Part shown: positions 50,893 to 59,708 of the stretch, one piece after another
How the letters are laid out: every line of letters begins with the position of its first letter
How positions within the stretch are numbered: position 1 is the first letter of the stretch
Assembly: GCF_900312745.1 (NCBI RefSeq)
Contig: NZ_OMPD01000014.1
Coordinates: forward strand, 1,612,001-1,676,000
Source: Aquimarina sp. AU58
GTDB lineage: Bacteria; Bacteroidota; Bacteroidia; Flavobacteriales; Flavobacteriaceae
Reading direction: 5' to 3'
Length of the DNA stretch: 64,000 nucleotides
Notes under the pieces: generated by a model
The model's input: the letters and a program-made list of their open reading frames with translations, nothing else
Database searches by the model: none
Told to the model about the DNA's origin: nothing
Made by a program: the position numbers and the translations under genes

Positions 50893-52053
50893 ATGAAGAA
50901 TCGGAACATGATAATAGATAATCAAGAAGTCAATAAAAAAACCGAACTGGAAAAAGTATGTGATAAACTCTATGAAGTTGAGAAGACCAAAAACTATAAA
51001 GAATTCTATGCGTTTATAAAAACAACAAGACTACTCTTTATTCCTTGTCATGAGAAAAATACAGAAACAGTTTATCAAGAATGTTTCAGAATTTTGCATA
51101 AGATTGGTGAAATATCAATTCCCGTGTCTGTTGCGTTGTCAATGCATTATTACATTTTGGCATCATTATCTTCTTTTCCTTTTTCAAAAAAAAGCATACA
51201 ATATTGGAAAAGAGAAGCTTTGCAAAAAAAAATAGAAAAAGAACAAATATTGATTGCCAATACCGGATCGGTACGCACTTTTAAAGAGGCTTCTGGTAAC
51301 AAAGGAATAGTGGCACAAAAAGAAAGAGGTTTTTATATAATAAATGGCCGGGCGCCATACATGTCATTATCTGGTGTGGCAGATTATTTGGTATTCACAG
51401 CAACATTAACCAAAGGTACTAAAGCAGTTTTTTTTCTACCTGCAAATGATAATAAAATCGAATTCGAGGATGCAGCATTTGGGGATACTATGAAAGGATC
51501 GTTTACAAAATCAGTTATTTTCAAAAAATTAATAGTGAGTAGCGCCAATGTTATTAAACTGGATAGCACAGATGAAGAGAGGTGTGAACTTTTAGTTTAT
51601 CAGAGATCATGGTTTCAAGCATTGGTGCCAGGTCCTTATCTTGGAGCGGCATTCTGTGTAATTTTGCACTTAAAAGCTTTTAGTCAAAAAAAAATCAAGA
51701 ATGATAAAAAATTATGCGAGTCAGATAATTTTCTTGATAACCTTGGAGAGTTAATGATAAAATATAAAACGGGATATATGCTATGTGAGAATGCAGGAAC
51801 TACTATAGCAAATTTTGAAAAAGGAAATAAGACATCATTAGAAAAAATATTTGAAACATCTGTAGCAGCAAAGTATTTCTCGACACATTTTTCTGAAGAA
51901 ATTGTTAACGAAGTACGATATATTATGGGATCAAAATTTTTATCTCCCAATTCTTTAACCAATAAAATTTATAAAGAAATAGTATATGGAGTTTTACAGC
52001 CCATGACCGATATAGACATAAAAGAGCATTTTGGCAAGTCATTAATGAAGTAA
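50893..52053 (+). CDS. divergent acyl-CoA-dehydrogenase-like protein
   Basis: 386 residues. The order of elements follows the acyl-CoA dehydrogenase family: an N-terminal helical part, then IANTGSVRTFKEASGNKGIV, ERGFYIINGRAPYMSLSGVA, DYLVFTATLTKGTKAVFFLP, FGDTMKGSFTKSVIFKKLIV, and a C-terminal helical part with VAAKYFSTHFSEEIVNEVRY, IMGSKFLSPNSLTNKIYKEI. A catalytic glutamate at the family position cannot be assigned with confidence. No ETF, thioesterase or acyl-CoA gene is nearby, so it may act on another acyl compound or an FMN/FAD substrate. Confidence 0.65.
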   Translation: MKNRNMIIDNQEVNKKTELEKVCDKLYEVEKTKNYKEFYAFIKTTRLLFIPCHEKNTETVYQECFRILHKIGEISIPVSVALSMHYYILASLSSFPFSKKSIQYWKREALQKKIEKEQILIANTGSVRTFKEASGNKGIVAQKERGFYIINGRAPYMSLSGVADYLVFTATLTKGTKAVFFLPANDNKIEFEDAAFGDTMKGSFTKSVIFKKLIVSSANVIKLDSTDEERCELLVYQRSWFQALVPGPYLGAAFCVILHLKAFSQKKIKNDKKLCESDNFLDNLGELMIKYKTGYMLCENAGTTIANFEKGNKTSLEKIFETSVAAKYFSTHFSEEIVNEVRYIMGSKFLSPNSLTNKIYKEIVYGVLQPMTDIDIKEHFGKSLMK

Positions 52054-52109
52054 TAATGACTATAACTTCTTATAATATTTGAAGCATCGTAAAAAACACA
52101 TGATAATGT

Positions 52110-52137
52110 GCAACCTTTTTTTACATAGACTGTCTAA
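52110..52137 (+). promoter_or_regulatory. ECF promoter of the sigma/anti-sigma operon
   Basis: GCAACC (52110-52115), 16 bp, GTCTAA (52132-52137), 17 bp before the sigma-gene ATG. The AAC/GTC core and the spacing match extracytoplasmic-function sigma promoters, so the sigma factor probably autoregulates. A second copy is at 53202-53229. Confidence 0.7.
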
Positions 52138-52154
52138 TCTTGATATTGGACTAT

Positions 52155-52751
52155 ATGAAACAAAAAGGGACAATAGATAGAGGCTTGATTAAAAAGGTGT
52201 TAGATGGTGATTCTAGTGCTTTTGAAGCTATTATTTCCAATACTAAAGGATTGGTTATCCAGATCATTTATAAAATGGTTAGGAACCATGAGGACAGAAA
52301 AGATCTGGCACAAGAAGTATATTTAAAAGTTTATGATAAGTTAGACGGGTTTAAATTTAATTCTAAGTTATCTACCTGGATTGCAACCATAACATATAAT
52401 ACTTGCTTAAATTATCTGAAAAAGAAAAAAATACCAATTCTGGATATAGACAGAAATGAGGAAAAAGAACTTTGGGAAAAGATAAGCATTAATACGTTCT
52501 GTTATTCTGATAATCAAACAGAAGCATACATTTTTAAAAAAGAACGTTCTCAAATATTGACCTTAGCAATAGAGAAACTACCTCCTTTATACAAAACCCT
52601 GATTACGCTTTATCATAATGAAGAATTAAGTTATTCAGAAATTACAGATATTACAGGTTTACCAGAAGGAACCGTAAAGAATTATTTGTATAGAGCTAGA
52701 AAAAAACTAAAAGAAAATCTATCACTTAACTATAAAAAAGAAGAGCTATGA
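52155..52751 (+). CDS. ECF-family RNA polymerase sigma factor
   Basis: 198 residues from the ATG at 52155; a TTG at 52140 falls next to the promoter. Region 2 (DGDSSAFEAIISNTKGLVIQ, EDRKDLAQEVYLKVYDKL, STWIATITYNTCLNYLKKKK) and region 4 (AIEKLPPLYKTLITLYHNEE, LSYSEITDITGLPEGTVKNY, LYRARKKLKENL) are complete. It overlaps the anti-sigma gene by 4 bp. Confidence 0.93.
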   Translation: MKQKGTIDRGLIKKVLDGDSSAFEAIISNTKGLVIQIIYKMVRNHEDRKDLAQEVYLKVYDKLDGFKFNSKLSTWIATITYNTCLNYLKKKKIPILDIDRNEEKELWEKISINTFCYSDNQTEAYIFKKERSQILTLAIEKLPPLYKTLITLYHNEELSYSEITDITGLPEGTVKNYLYRARKKLKENLSLNYKKEEL

Positions 52752-53191
52752 AAACACAACACCCGTGTGATAAAGATATTCAGGAATATATTTTTGATAC
52801 ATCAAATTGCAGTAGTGATATTATTGAACATATTAACTCATGTGAAGTATGTAAAAAAGTTTCTGAAAGTTATTTGTTATTGTCTAAAGAGCTTAAATCT
52901 CAACCAGAACCTGTATTAGAATTTGATTTATCAGAATTGATCTTAGATCAATTAACCTTCTCTAAAAAAGAGTCAATCTATAACTACATGCTCTCTTTTA
53001 TAATCATAATGAGTATAGGAATTACTTTTTTCACCATTTATATTTTTAGAGATGTATTCAGTAATATGTTTAGTGCCAATATTACGATTTCAAACTATTT
53101 TATCGTTAGTATAACGACCATTATTTCATTGTTTCTTGGCTTTGATATGTACAGATCATACTATAAAAAAATAAATATGTTGAAGTATTAA
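52748..53191 (+). CDS. zinc-binding (ZAS-type) anti-sigma factor
   Basis: 147 residues. The N-terminal HINSCEVCK holds H-x3-C-x2-C, the ZAS zinc motif, with an upstream cysteine in PCDKDIQEYIF. Two membrane segments follow (about 80-100 and 115-135). It should hold the sigma factor at the membrane and release it on a redox or envelope signal. Confidence 0.85.
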   Translation: MKTQHPCDKDIQEYIFDTSNCSSDIIEHINSCEVCKKVSESYLLLSKELKSQPEPVLEFDLSELILDQLTFSKKESIYNYMLSFIIIMSIGITFFTIYIFRDVFSNMFSANITISNYFIVSITTIISLFLGFDMYRSYYKKINMLKY

Positions 53192-53201
53192 CAAAAGGAT
53201 T

Positions 53202-53229
53202 GCAACATTTAAGAAGGGTAGTTGTCTAA
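53202..53229 (+). promoter_or_regulatory. second ECF promoter, before the small membrane-protein gene
   Basis: GCAACA (53202-53207), 16 bp, GTCTAA (53224-53229), 30 bp before the ATG at 53260. It shares core, spacing and TTGCAAC/GTCTAAT context with 52110-52137. This suggests the 53260 gene is a target of the sigma factor. Confidence 0.68.
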
Positions 53230-53259
53230 TTCCATATAAACATAAAAAAGATACAGATT

Positions 53260-53634
53260 ATGAACTCAATATTTATTACTCCTACTCAATATATAGATCC
53301 GGATTTTATTAAAATGGGTGTATTTATTTTTATCATTGTTTTGGTAATGCTGTTTGCGTTATTAATTATAAGAAAAATACTAGAGCATAAACTAAAAAAT
53401 AAAATTATAGATAAAGGAATATCTGAAAATATTGTCTCTTCTATTCTACAAAAAAAATCAGATGATCATCATATCAATATTAAATGGTTTGCCATTTTAA
53501 TGAGTGTAGGAATTGGACTATTCATTGTTAATTATACACTGCCTTTAGGGATACATTCTTTTGCTATCATGGCGATCTGCATTTCGATAAGCTTTTTACT
53601 CTACTTCTGGTATTTAAAGCGATTTGATAAGTAA
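53260..53634 (+). CDS. small membrane protein, putative ECF target
   Basis: 124 residues, with one helix near 20-40 and two near 75-115 (WFAILMSVGIGLFIVNYTLP, FAIMAICISISFLLYFWYLK) and a charged middle (KIIDKGISENIVSSILQKKS). Like DUF6249-type proteins in layout. Function unknown; the dedicated ECF promoter suggests an envelope-stress role. Confidence 0.68.
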   Translation: MNSIFITPTQYIDPDFIKMGVFIFIIVLVMLFALLIIRKILEHKLKNKIIDKGISENIVSSILQKKSDDHHINIKWFAILMSVGIGLFIVNYTLPLGIHSFAIMAICISISFLLYFWYLKRFDK

Positions 53635-53677
53635 TACTTTTTAGAAACTAAAATCAAAAAAATGGCAAGTTTATATG

Positions 53678-53697
53678 TAGCCCTCAAAAAGGGGCTT
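53678..53697. terminator. weak hairpin before the serine hydrolase gene
   Basis: AGCCC, an intervening TCAAAAAG, GGGCT. Five base pairs without a T run; attenuation at most. Confidence 0.3.
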
Positions 53698-53743
53698 GGA
53701 TAAATACGTCCTAATAGTAACCATAGAAAAAAATAATACAATT

Positions 53744-55501
53744 ATGAAAAGAGCATTTTTAACCCTAATCAGTCTCATTATATTATCTGGAGGAACGACT
53801 TCATGTGCACAAAAAACAGAGAAAGATGAATTTATCATTAAAAAAATAGATAACTATTTAAATGAAAATATTTCAAATGGGTTTTCGGGAGCAGTTTTGA
53901 TAGCAAAACAAGGAAAAATTATTCTTAATAAAGGGTATGGTTTGGCAAATAGAGAAGATGATATTTTGTATTCACCTAATACAGTTGCTACAATAGGGTC
54001 TACAACAAAACAATTTACAGCAACTGCTATATTAAAATTGGTAGAGTCTAATAAAGTAAAGGTAACCGATCCTCTTAGTATGTTTTTTACTGAGCTGCCA
54101 AATGATAAAAAAAACATTACGATTCATCAACTATTAACACATACTTCGGGACTAATCGATGTAATTGGTGAGGGGGATTTTGATTATATACCTAGAGAAC
54201 GGTTTTTTAAGACATTATTTGAAACAGAACTAATTCAGAAACCTGGTTTAAAATACAGGTATTCTAATGCAGGTTATAGTATACTGGCACGAATTATCGA
54301 ATTGGTTTCGGGACAGGAGTATGAGCGTTTTTTAAATGAGTATTTGTTTAAACCTGCAGGGATGAAACAAACAGGGTATTTTATCCCTGACTGGGACAAA
54401 AAGATGATTGCAAGTGGTTATATGAATACTATTATACCTGTAGGAACAATGGTTGAACGGTTTCATAAAGCAGGTAATAAAGTATCATGGACTCTAAAAG
54501 GAAATGGAGGAATACACTCTACCCCCGAAGATATGTATAAATGGTATTTGGCTCTAAAATCGAATACGATTTTATCAAAATCACTAACAAAAATATTAAC
54601 TACACCGTATACTCCAGAGCAGGAAAGCAGATCAAGTCATTATGCTTATGGATGGGCAATTTTTAATTCAGATAGAAATACAAAAATTGTAAGCCATAAT
54701 GGGGGAAATCGTATATTTTTCCATGATTTTATATGGCTTCCCAAAGAAGATGTGGTAATTATATTTTTTACAAATGCAACCAGTAGAGAAGTAGAACTAG
54801 CATGGCCTATAGAAAAAATGATTTTTGATGCAGATTATCAGCCAAAACCAATTAAAAAGAACCTTAGCTTTTTTATATTCGATTTCATTAAGAAAAATGA
54901 AATAAACCAGTCAAATGTTTTAACAGCAATGATCAAGAAAGAGTATAGCTCTGATTTAAGAAATGGAGATGCTCTTAATGATATGGGGTATGTGATATTA
55001 AGACAAGAGGAGAATCCTGATTGGGCCATAGAGTTATTTAGGTTAAATGTTCAATTATTTTCGAATAATGGTAATCTTTGGGACTCTCTTGGTGATGGAT
55101 ATAAGAAAAAAGGAGATAAAGAAGAAGCAATTAAGGCATATCAAAAAGCATATGAACTTGATCCTTCACTTACTGCATCAATTAAATCATTAGCGGAACT
55201 TGGTATCAAGGTTGAAGTGAAAGCAAAAAAAGAAGTTGTTGTTGATCATTCGATTCTAAAAAGTTATGTAGGAAAATATGAGCTTAAGCCAGGGTTTGTA
55301 CTAACAATAACTTATAAAAACGGTAAGTTAATTGTTCGGCCAACCGGTCGAGATATGATGCCAATGTTTGCAGAATCAAATGAGAAATTCTTTCTAGAAA
55401 AAATAAATGCCAATATTAGATTTAATAAAAATGATGATGGAAAAGTAGAAAGTTTAACTCTTATAGAGAGTGGAGAAGAAATGCTTGCGAACCGATTATA
55501 G
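53744..55501 (+). CDS. class C beta-lactamase-like serine hydrolase lipoprotein with TPR repeat
   Basis: 585 residues from the ATG at 53744; a TTG at 53696 is unlikely. Lipobox GTTSC (C21). The catalytic S-x-x-K is STTK (S86-K89), the Y-x-N motif is YSNAG, and the H-x-G motif is SHNGGN. A TPR pair follows (DWAIELFRLNVQLFSNNGNL, EEAIKAYQKAYELDPSL), then a C-terminal beta domain (DUF3471-like: LKSYVGKYELKPGFVLTITY). It may hydrolyse D-amino peptides, esters or beta-lactams; which one is not known. Confidence 0.87.
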   Translation: MKRAFLTLISLIILSGGTTSCAQKTEKDEFIIKKIDNYLNENISNGFSGAVLIAKQGKIILNKGYGLANREDDILYSPNTVATIGSTTKQFTATAILKLVESNKVKVTDPLSMFFTELPNDKKNITIHQLLTHTSGLIDVIGEGDFDYIPRERFFKTLFETELIQKPGLKYRYSNAGYSILARIIELVSGQEYERFLNEYLFKPAGMKQTGYFIPDWDKKMIASGYMNTIIPVGTMVERFHKAGNKVSWTLKGNGGIHSTPEDMYKWYLALKSNTILSKSLTKILTTPYTPEQESRSSHYAYGWAIFNSDRNTKIVSHNGGNRIFFHDFIWLPKEDVVIIFFTNATSREVELAWPIEKMIFDADYQPKPIKKNLSFFIFDFIKKNEINQSNVLTAMIKKEYSSDLRNGDALNDMGYVILRQEENPDWAIELFRLNVQLFSNNGNLWDSLGDGYKKKGDKEEAIKAYQKAYELDPSLTASIKSLAELGIKVEVKAKKEVVVDHSILKSYVGKYELKPGFVLTITYKNGKLIVRPTGRDMMPMFAESNEKFFLEKINANIRFNKNDDGKVESLTLIESGEEMLANRL

Positions 55502-55514
55502 AGTATACAAAAAC

Positions 55515-55551
55515 AAAAAAGACATCCCGAATTAGTCGGGATGTCTTTTTT
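55515..55551. terminator. bidirectional terminator
   Basis: AAAAAAGACATCCCGA, loop ATTAG, TCGGGATGTCTTTTTT. Serves the serine-hydrolase gene and the minus-strand gene ending at 55578. Confidence 0.9.
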
Positions 55552-55577
55552 GTTTTAACTATTGTGGTGCTATAGAA

Positions 55578-56720
55578 TTATTTTTTTTCTTCTGTCTGGC
55601 CTTGTATATTAGCTAATTCTACCTCGAAAATAAGATCGGTATTTGGTGGAATTCCTCGATTACCTCTTTCTCCATAAGCAAGATGAGAAGGAATAAAAAG
55701 TATAGCTTTGGAACCAACATTTTTTAGTTGTAGTATACCTTCTCTAAAACCAGCAATCATTTTTGCTTCTGCAGAATATGGCATTGGAGCAGGGGCATAT
55801 CCTCTTGGATCTTCAGCTCTACGCTCATTAAAAACCCCAAGTTCTTTTGCCTTTTCTAAAATATTAGTATCAAAAACTCTTCCATCTGTAAAATACCCTG
55901 CATAATTTACCCCTACCATTTCTCCTGGCTTAGGTTGTTGTCCGTCCCCTTGCTTTGTATGTATAATTTCAAGACCGCTTTCTAGTTTTGTTGCTGTACT
56001 TTTTAGTTCAGTAAACTTTGCAGCAATAGCTTCATTACGTTCTTTTTCTAATCGTTCTTTTTCGGCTTTTTCTTCTTCAAGAACTTTTATCTTGTCTGTA
56101 AACGCAGTTTCTGTATTAAAAGCTTTAGCATCCGAACCTTTACGAATGATGTTTACTTCCATCATTTTTACTTCCGCTTCTGGCTTATCTCCAGCACCTG
56201 TTTTTACAACACCAATACTATCAATAATGTCTTGTCCTAAAACAATTTCTCCAAAAACAGTATGTTTTCCATTTAACCATGGAGTTTCTTTTAGTGTAAT
56301 AAAAAACTGACTACCATTGGTATTTGGGCCAGAATTAGCCATTGATAAGATTCCTTTTGATTTATGAGAAAGTGAATCTACAATCTCATCAGGAAATTTA
56401 TATCCTGGATCTCCTGTACCTGTTCCTAAAGGATCTCCGGTTTGAATCATGAAATCTTTGATTACTCGGTGAAATATAATTCCATTATAATATTTTTTGC
56501 CTTTATAAGTACTATCGACCATAGTATTGGTGCCTTCTGCCAGAGAAATAAAGTTAGCAACCGTCATTGGAGTAAGGTCATAATGTAATTTTGCTACCGC
56601 AGTACCTTTGTTTGTAACGATTTCGGCATAAACACCTTCTTGTAAATCTGGATATTTTTCATTACAACTGTTAAACGCTAATGCAATAATAGCTAAGAAT
56701 AATAAATTTAATTTTTTCAT
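55578..56720 (-). CDS. cyclophilin-FKBP fusion lipoprotein (peptidyl-prolyl isomerase)
   Basis: 380 residues. Lipobox FNSC after MKKLNLLFLAIIALA. The first domain (about 28-195) is a cyclophilin: GIIFHRVIKDFMIQTGDP, GILSMANSGPNTNGSQFFIT, WLNGKHTVFGEIV. A charged helical linker (EEEKAEKERLEKERNEAIAA) leads to an FKBP domain (about 255-372) with VGVNYAGYFTDGRVFDTNIL, REGILQLKNVGSKAILFIPS, AYGERGNRGIPPNTDLIFEV. Both isomerase folds are complete. It is last in the DHH-gldI operon. Confidence 0.93.
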   Translation of the reverse strand: MKKLNLLFLAIIALAFNSCNEKYPDLQEGVYAEIVTNKGTAVAKLHYDLTPMTVANFISLAEGTNTMVDSTYKGKKYYNGIIFHRVIKDFMIQTGDPLGTGTGDPGYKFPDEIVDSLSHKSKGILSMANSGPNTNGSQFFITLKETPWLNGKHTVFGEIVLGQDIIDSIGVVKTGAGDKPEAEVKMMEVNIIRKGSDAKAFNTETAFTDKIKVLEEEKAEKERLEKERNEAIAAKFTELKSTATKLESGLEIIHTKQGDGQQPKPGEMVGVNYAGYFTDGRVFDTNILEKAKELGVFNERRAEDPRGYAPAPMPYSAEAKMIAGFREGILQLKNVGSKAILFIPSHLAYGERGNRGIPPNTDLIFEVELANIQGQTEEKK

Positions 56721-56732
56721 TTTTGTTGGTAA

Positions 56733-57284
56733 TTAATTTTCTGTTGTTGATTCTTTTGTAATTGTGTTAAGTGTTACTTCTGCTATTAACGGAATATTTG
56801 TGCCAATCTTATTATCATCCCCATAATATCCATATGCTTGATAAGAAGGAAATAGAAATGTGACCATTTCACCTTGCTTCATAAGCTTTAATCCTTCTCT
56901 AAGACCTAAAAAAAGTTCTTCTTTATCAATGCGATATGTAATTGTATTTAATTCTTGCTGTGAATAAATTACTGTACCCCTTAAATCTTTTACATTATAA
57001 TCGAAGGTTACAATATCTCCAAATTTTGGTGTGATAGTAGACACCGTATCTTTTTTAGTATAGAAATACCAGAATCCTGTTTCTGAGGTTATATAAGAAT
57101 GAGTAGAATCTTCATTAATAATTTTTTGAATTCTGGCTTCTTCTCTTGCTGCAAGTTCCTTATTTCGATTAATAGATTCATTTATAAAAGAACCAGATTT
57201 AATACTTACTGGTCTCCGGGCTTCAGGTGTTTTACAAGAAGAAAATAAAAAAAGAAGACAAAGCGTGTGAAGGGCTAATCTCAT
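56733..57284 (-). CDS. gldI: gliding motility lipoprotein GldI (FKBP-type)
   Basis: 183 residues with a lipobox (FSSC) after MRLALHTLCLLFL. The FKBP domain reads FGDIVTFDYNVKDLRGTVIY, REGLKLMKQGEMVTFLFPSY, QAYGYYGDDNKIGTNIPLIA. GldI is needed for gliding/type IX secretion in Flavobacterium, probably folding other Gld proteins. It overlaps the DHH gene by 4 bp and is 12 bp before the cyclophilin-FKBP gene. Confidence 0.88.
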   Translation of the reverse strand: MRLALHTLCLLFLFSSCKTPEARRPVSIKSGSFINESINRNKELAAREEARIQKIINEDSTHSYITSETGFWYFYTKKDTVSTITPKFGDIVTFDYNVKDLRGTVIYSQQELNTITYRIDKEELFLGLREGLKLMKQGEMVTFLFPSYQAYGYYGDDNKIGTNIPLIAEVTLNTITKESTTEN

Positions 57285-58297
57285 TGATTTAGGACTTTTT
57301 TATAAGTTGGTAAGATACTAATAAATTTTTCAACAGTATTAGATAATGAGAGATTACTTCTTCCGCCAGCAGCATTATTATGCCCTCCTCCTTCAAAATG
57401 ATTTCTAGAGAATTCGTTTACCGAGAAATCACCCTTAGAACGTAGAGAGATCTTAATAATTTCTTCTCCTTTATTCTCTATAAAGATAGCGGCAAATTTA
57501 ATTCCTTTTATAGAAAGTCCGAAATTAACAAAACCCTCGGTATCTCCTTTTTTGAAATTATGTTGATCCAATTCTTTTTGAGATAAAGTAATGTATGCTG
57601 TTTTATATTCTGGGAGTACTCTTAGATTATTTAGAGCAACACCTTTTAATTGAATTTTGGATAGTGTATTGGTATCATAGATATTTTCGTGTATTTGTGT
57701 ATTATCTGCTCCTCGATCGATTAAATCTGCTATTACTTTATGAGTAGTACTCGTTGTAGATCTATATCTAAAAGATCCAGTATCTGTCATTATTCCAACA
57801 TAAATACAGGTAGCAGCTTCTGAGGTAATTTTATCCAGATCATTTAATTTTTCTATAAAATGATATATCATCTGGCAGGTAGAACTCATACCAGGGTCAC
57901 TGTAAGTAAATTCTGCGTAATCGGCAGGTTGTTGATGATGATCAATCATAACGAAACTAGTTTTGGCTTTTGCCAAAACGTTTTCCATGTCACCACTTCT
58001 AGAAAAGTGATTAAAATCTAAAGTAAAAATAAGATCTGCGTTTTCGATTTTTGATAAAGCAGTTTGGGTATCACTATCATACTTAAGAATCGTATTTTCA
58101 CCAGGCATCCACTTTAAAAAAAGAGGGTAATCATTTGGTGTAATAACCGTAGCCTTATGCCCTAAAGAAATAAGATAGTGATATAATGCTAAACTAGAAC
58201 CTATGGCATCACCATCTGGATTTTTATGGGTTACAATTACAATGTTTTTTGAAGAAGAAAGAAGTCCTCTTATCTTGTTTATTTCAATAGTATTCAT
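57281..58297 (-). CDS. DHH/DHHA1 phosphoesterase (NrnA-like oligoribonuclease/pAp phosphatase)
   Basis: 338 residues. The N-terminal DHH motifs are visible: ITHKNPDGDAIGSSLALYHY, FTLDFNHFSRSGD and MIDHHQQPADYAEFTYSDPG, with YVGIMTDTGSFRYRST. The DHHA1 end has FEGGGHNNAAGGR. Such proteins degrade nano-RNA or cyclic dinucleotide breakdown products, or pAp. It begins the operon with gldI. Confidence 0.92.
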   Translation of the reverse strand: MNTIEINKIRGLLSSSKNIVIVTHKNPDGDAIGSSLALYHYLISLGHKATVITPNDYPLFLKWMPGENTILKYDSDTQTALSKIENADLIFTLDFNHFSRSGDMENVLAKAKTSFVMIDHHQQPADYAEFTYSDPGMSSTCQMIYHFIEKLNDLDKITSEAATCIYVGIMTDTGSFRYRSTTSTTHKVIADLIDRGADNTQIHENIYDTNTLSKIQLKGVALNNLRVLPEYKTAYITLSQKELDQHNFKKGDTEGFVNFGLSIKGIKFAAIFIENKGEEIIKISLRSKGDFSVNEFSRNHFEGGGHNNAAGGRSNLSLSNTVEKFISILPTYKKVLNQ

Positions 58298-58376
58298 AGG
58301 TCAGCGAAGATACAATAAATAATATTTTAGTAATATTAGAACAATTAATTTTGTTGAGTCACTAAATTTGATAGCC

Positions 58377-59405
58377 ATGAGATATATCGCTAGTTTTCTA
58401 ATTATGTTTTTTTGTGTACTTCAATTATCATTTGCACAAGATAAGACATCATCATCTTCAGATTTTGTTATAGCTTTCGGAAGCTGTAATAAGCAGAACA
58501 GTCCTCAGCCATTTTGGAATGAAATTTTGAAGAATACCCCTGATTTATTTATCTGGGGAGGAGACAATATCTATGCCGATTCTGACGATATGTCTAAAAT
58601 AGAAAGTGATTATGCACTGCAAAACAGTAATCCCGATTATCAAAAACTAAAAAAAGTGGTCCCTGTAATGGCTACCTGGGATGATCATGATTATGGTAAA
58701 AATGACGCTGGAGTAGAGTGGAATAAAAAAGTAGAGAGTCAACAGTTATTTTTGGATTTTTTAGAAGTTTCAAATGAAGACCCTCTAAGAGATCAGGATG
58801 GGATATATACATCTAGGGTTTTTGAAATTGAAAAGGGAAGTGTTAAAGTGATTGTTTTAGATACCCGATATTTTAGATCTGCTTTAAGAAAAAGTTCAGA
58901 AGAAGGAAGACGTTATGAACCATATGAAAATAATGAAGGTACTGTATTAGGAGAGGCGCAATGGAAATGGTTTGAAAAAGAGCTGGCATCAAATTATTCT
59001 GATTTTGTTCTTATTGTGAGTAGTATTCAATTTTTGTCGTCAGAACATGGTTTCGAAACTTGGGGTAATTTTCCTCATGAGGTAAAACGATTAAATGATA
59101 TGCTAATACGTAATGGAGTAAGAAATGCTATAATACTTAGTGGAGATCGACATATTTCTGAGTTTTCGATGATCCGTGTAAAGGGACTTAAGTATCCATT
59201 AATTGATTTTACATCTAGTGGTTTAACACATTCATATGCCGAATATAAAGGAGAATCTAATAAGTACAGAATCGGTCGGGTAATCTCGACTCCAAGTTTT
59301 GGAATGCTAAAATTTGATCTTGATTCTTATGCTGTAACGATGCAGATTAGAGGTAAAAATAATATCGTATTACAAGAGTTTAAACGACAATATCCTAAAA
59401 AATAG
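58377..59405 (+). CDS. PhoD-like secreted phosphatase
   Basis: 342 residues from the ATG at 58377 (a TTG at 58368 is inside a TAAATTTG box). Signal peptide MRYIASFLIMFFCVLQLSFA. Metallophosphatase motifs: FGSCNKQNSPQPFWN, WGGDNIYADSDDM, ATWDDHDYGKNDAG, VLDTRYFRS, ILSGDRHISEFSMI and LIDFTSSGLTHS. PhoD-type enzymes hydrolyse phosphodiesters or phosphate esters with Ca/Fe. It is divergent from the DHH operon. Confidence 0.9.
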   Translation: MRYIASFLIMFFCVLQLSFAQDKTSSSSDFVIAFGSCNKQNSPQPFWNEILKNTPDLFIWGGDNIYADSDDMSKIESDYALQNSNPDYQKLKKVVPVMATWDDHDYGKNDAGVEWNKKVESQQLFLDFLEVSNEDPLRDQDGIYTSRVFEIEKGSVKVIVLDTRYFRSALRKSSEEGRRYEPYENNEGTVLGEAQWKWFEKELASNYSDFVLIVSSIQFLSSEHGFETWGNFPHEVKRLNDMLIRNGVRNAIILSGDRHISEFSMIRVKGLKYPLIDFTSSGLTHSYAEYKGESNKYRIGRVISTPSFGMLKFDLDSYAVTMQIRGKNNIVLQEFKRQYPKK

Positions 59406-59708
59406 ATCTTCATTTTTTCGCCATTATTTTTTATTAAATGGATTTTGATAACATTCTGTAATTTCTTAAAAAATCAGTCAAATTGAGTACATGCATTTTC
59501 TATTAGATAGAAATTAATTTGTTTACTGTGCATTTCAATTGTTGTAATCAAGTTATACTCCAAAAAATACTTGAATATATTGTGCTAAATCTTGGGGTGA
59601 TAAATTTTGTACAGATAAGTTCGAATAGAATATAATTAAGTTTACAAAATTTGTATGAATTAAGAGAGTTTAGGGTAAAATCCCCTTTTTATTAAACTTA
59701 TTACATAT
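59406..59708. other. gene-free stretch carrying direct repeat arm A
   Basis: No coding frame. Bases 59530-59580 resemble 60403-60455, an imperfect direct repeat on either side of the gene at 59709 (both contain ATTTCAATTG and AATTATA/AGTTATA, CAAAAA, ACTTGA in the same order). Confidence 0.5.
59530..59580 (+). repeat. imperfect direct repeat A
   Basis: About three quarters identical by eye to 60403-60455. A further AGTTCGAAT block follows each arm (59619 region and 60458 region), with roughly 35 extra bases in this copy. Confidence 0.5.

Noticed and set aside
58363-58370. TAAATTTG as the promoter of the PhoD-like gene
   Set aside because: It lies only 6 bp before the ATG and has no -33 box at the right distance. 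It would need a leaderless transcript; kept only as a coincidence.
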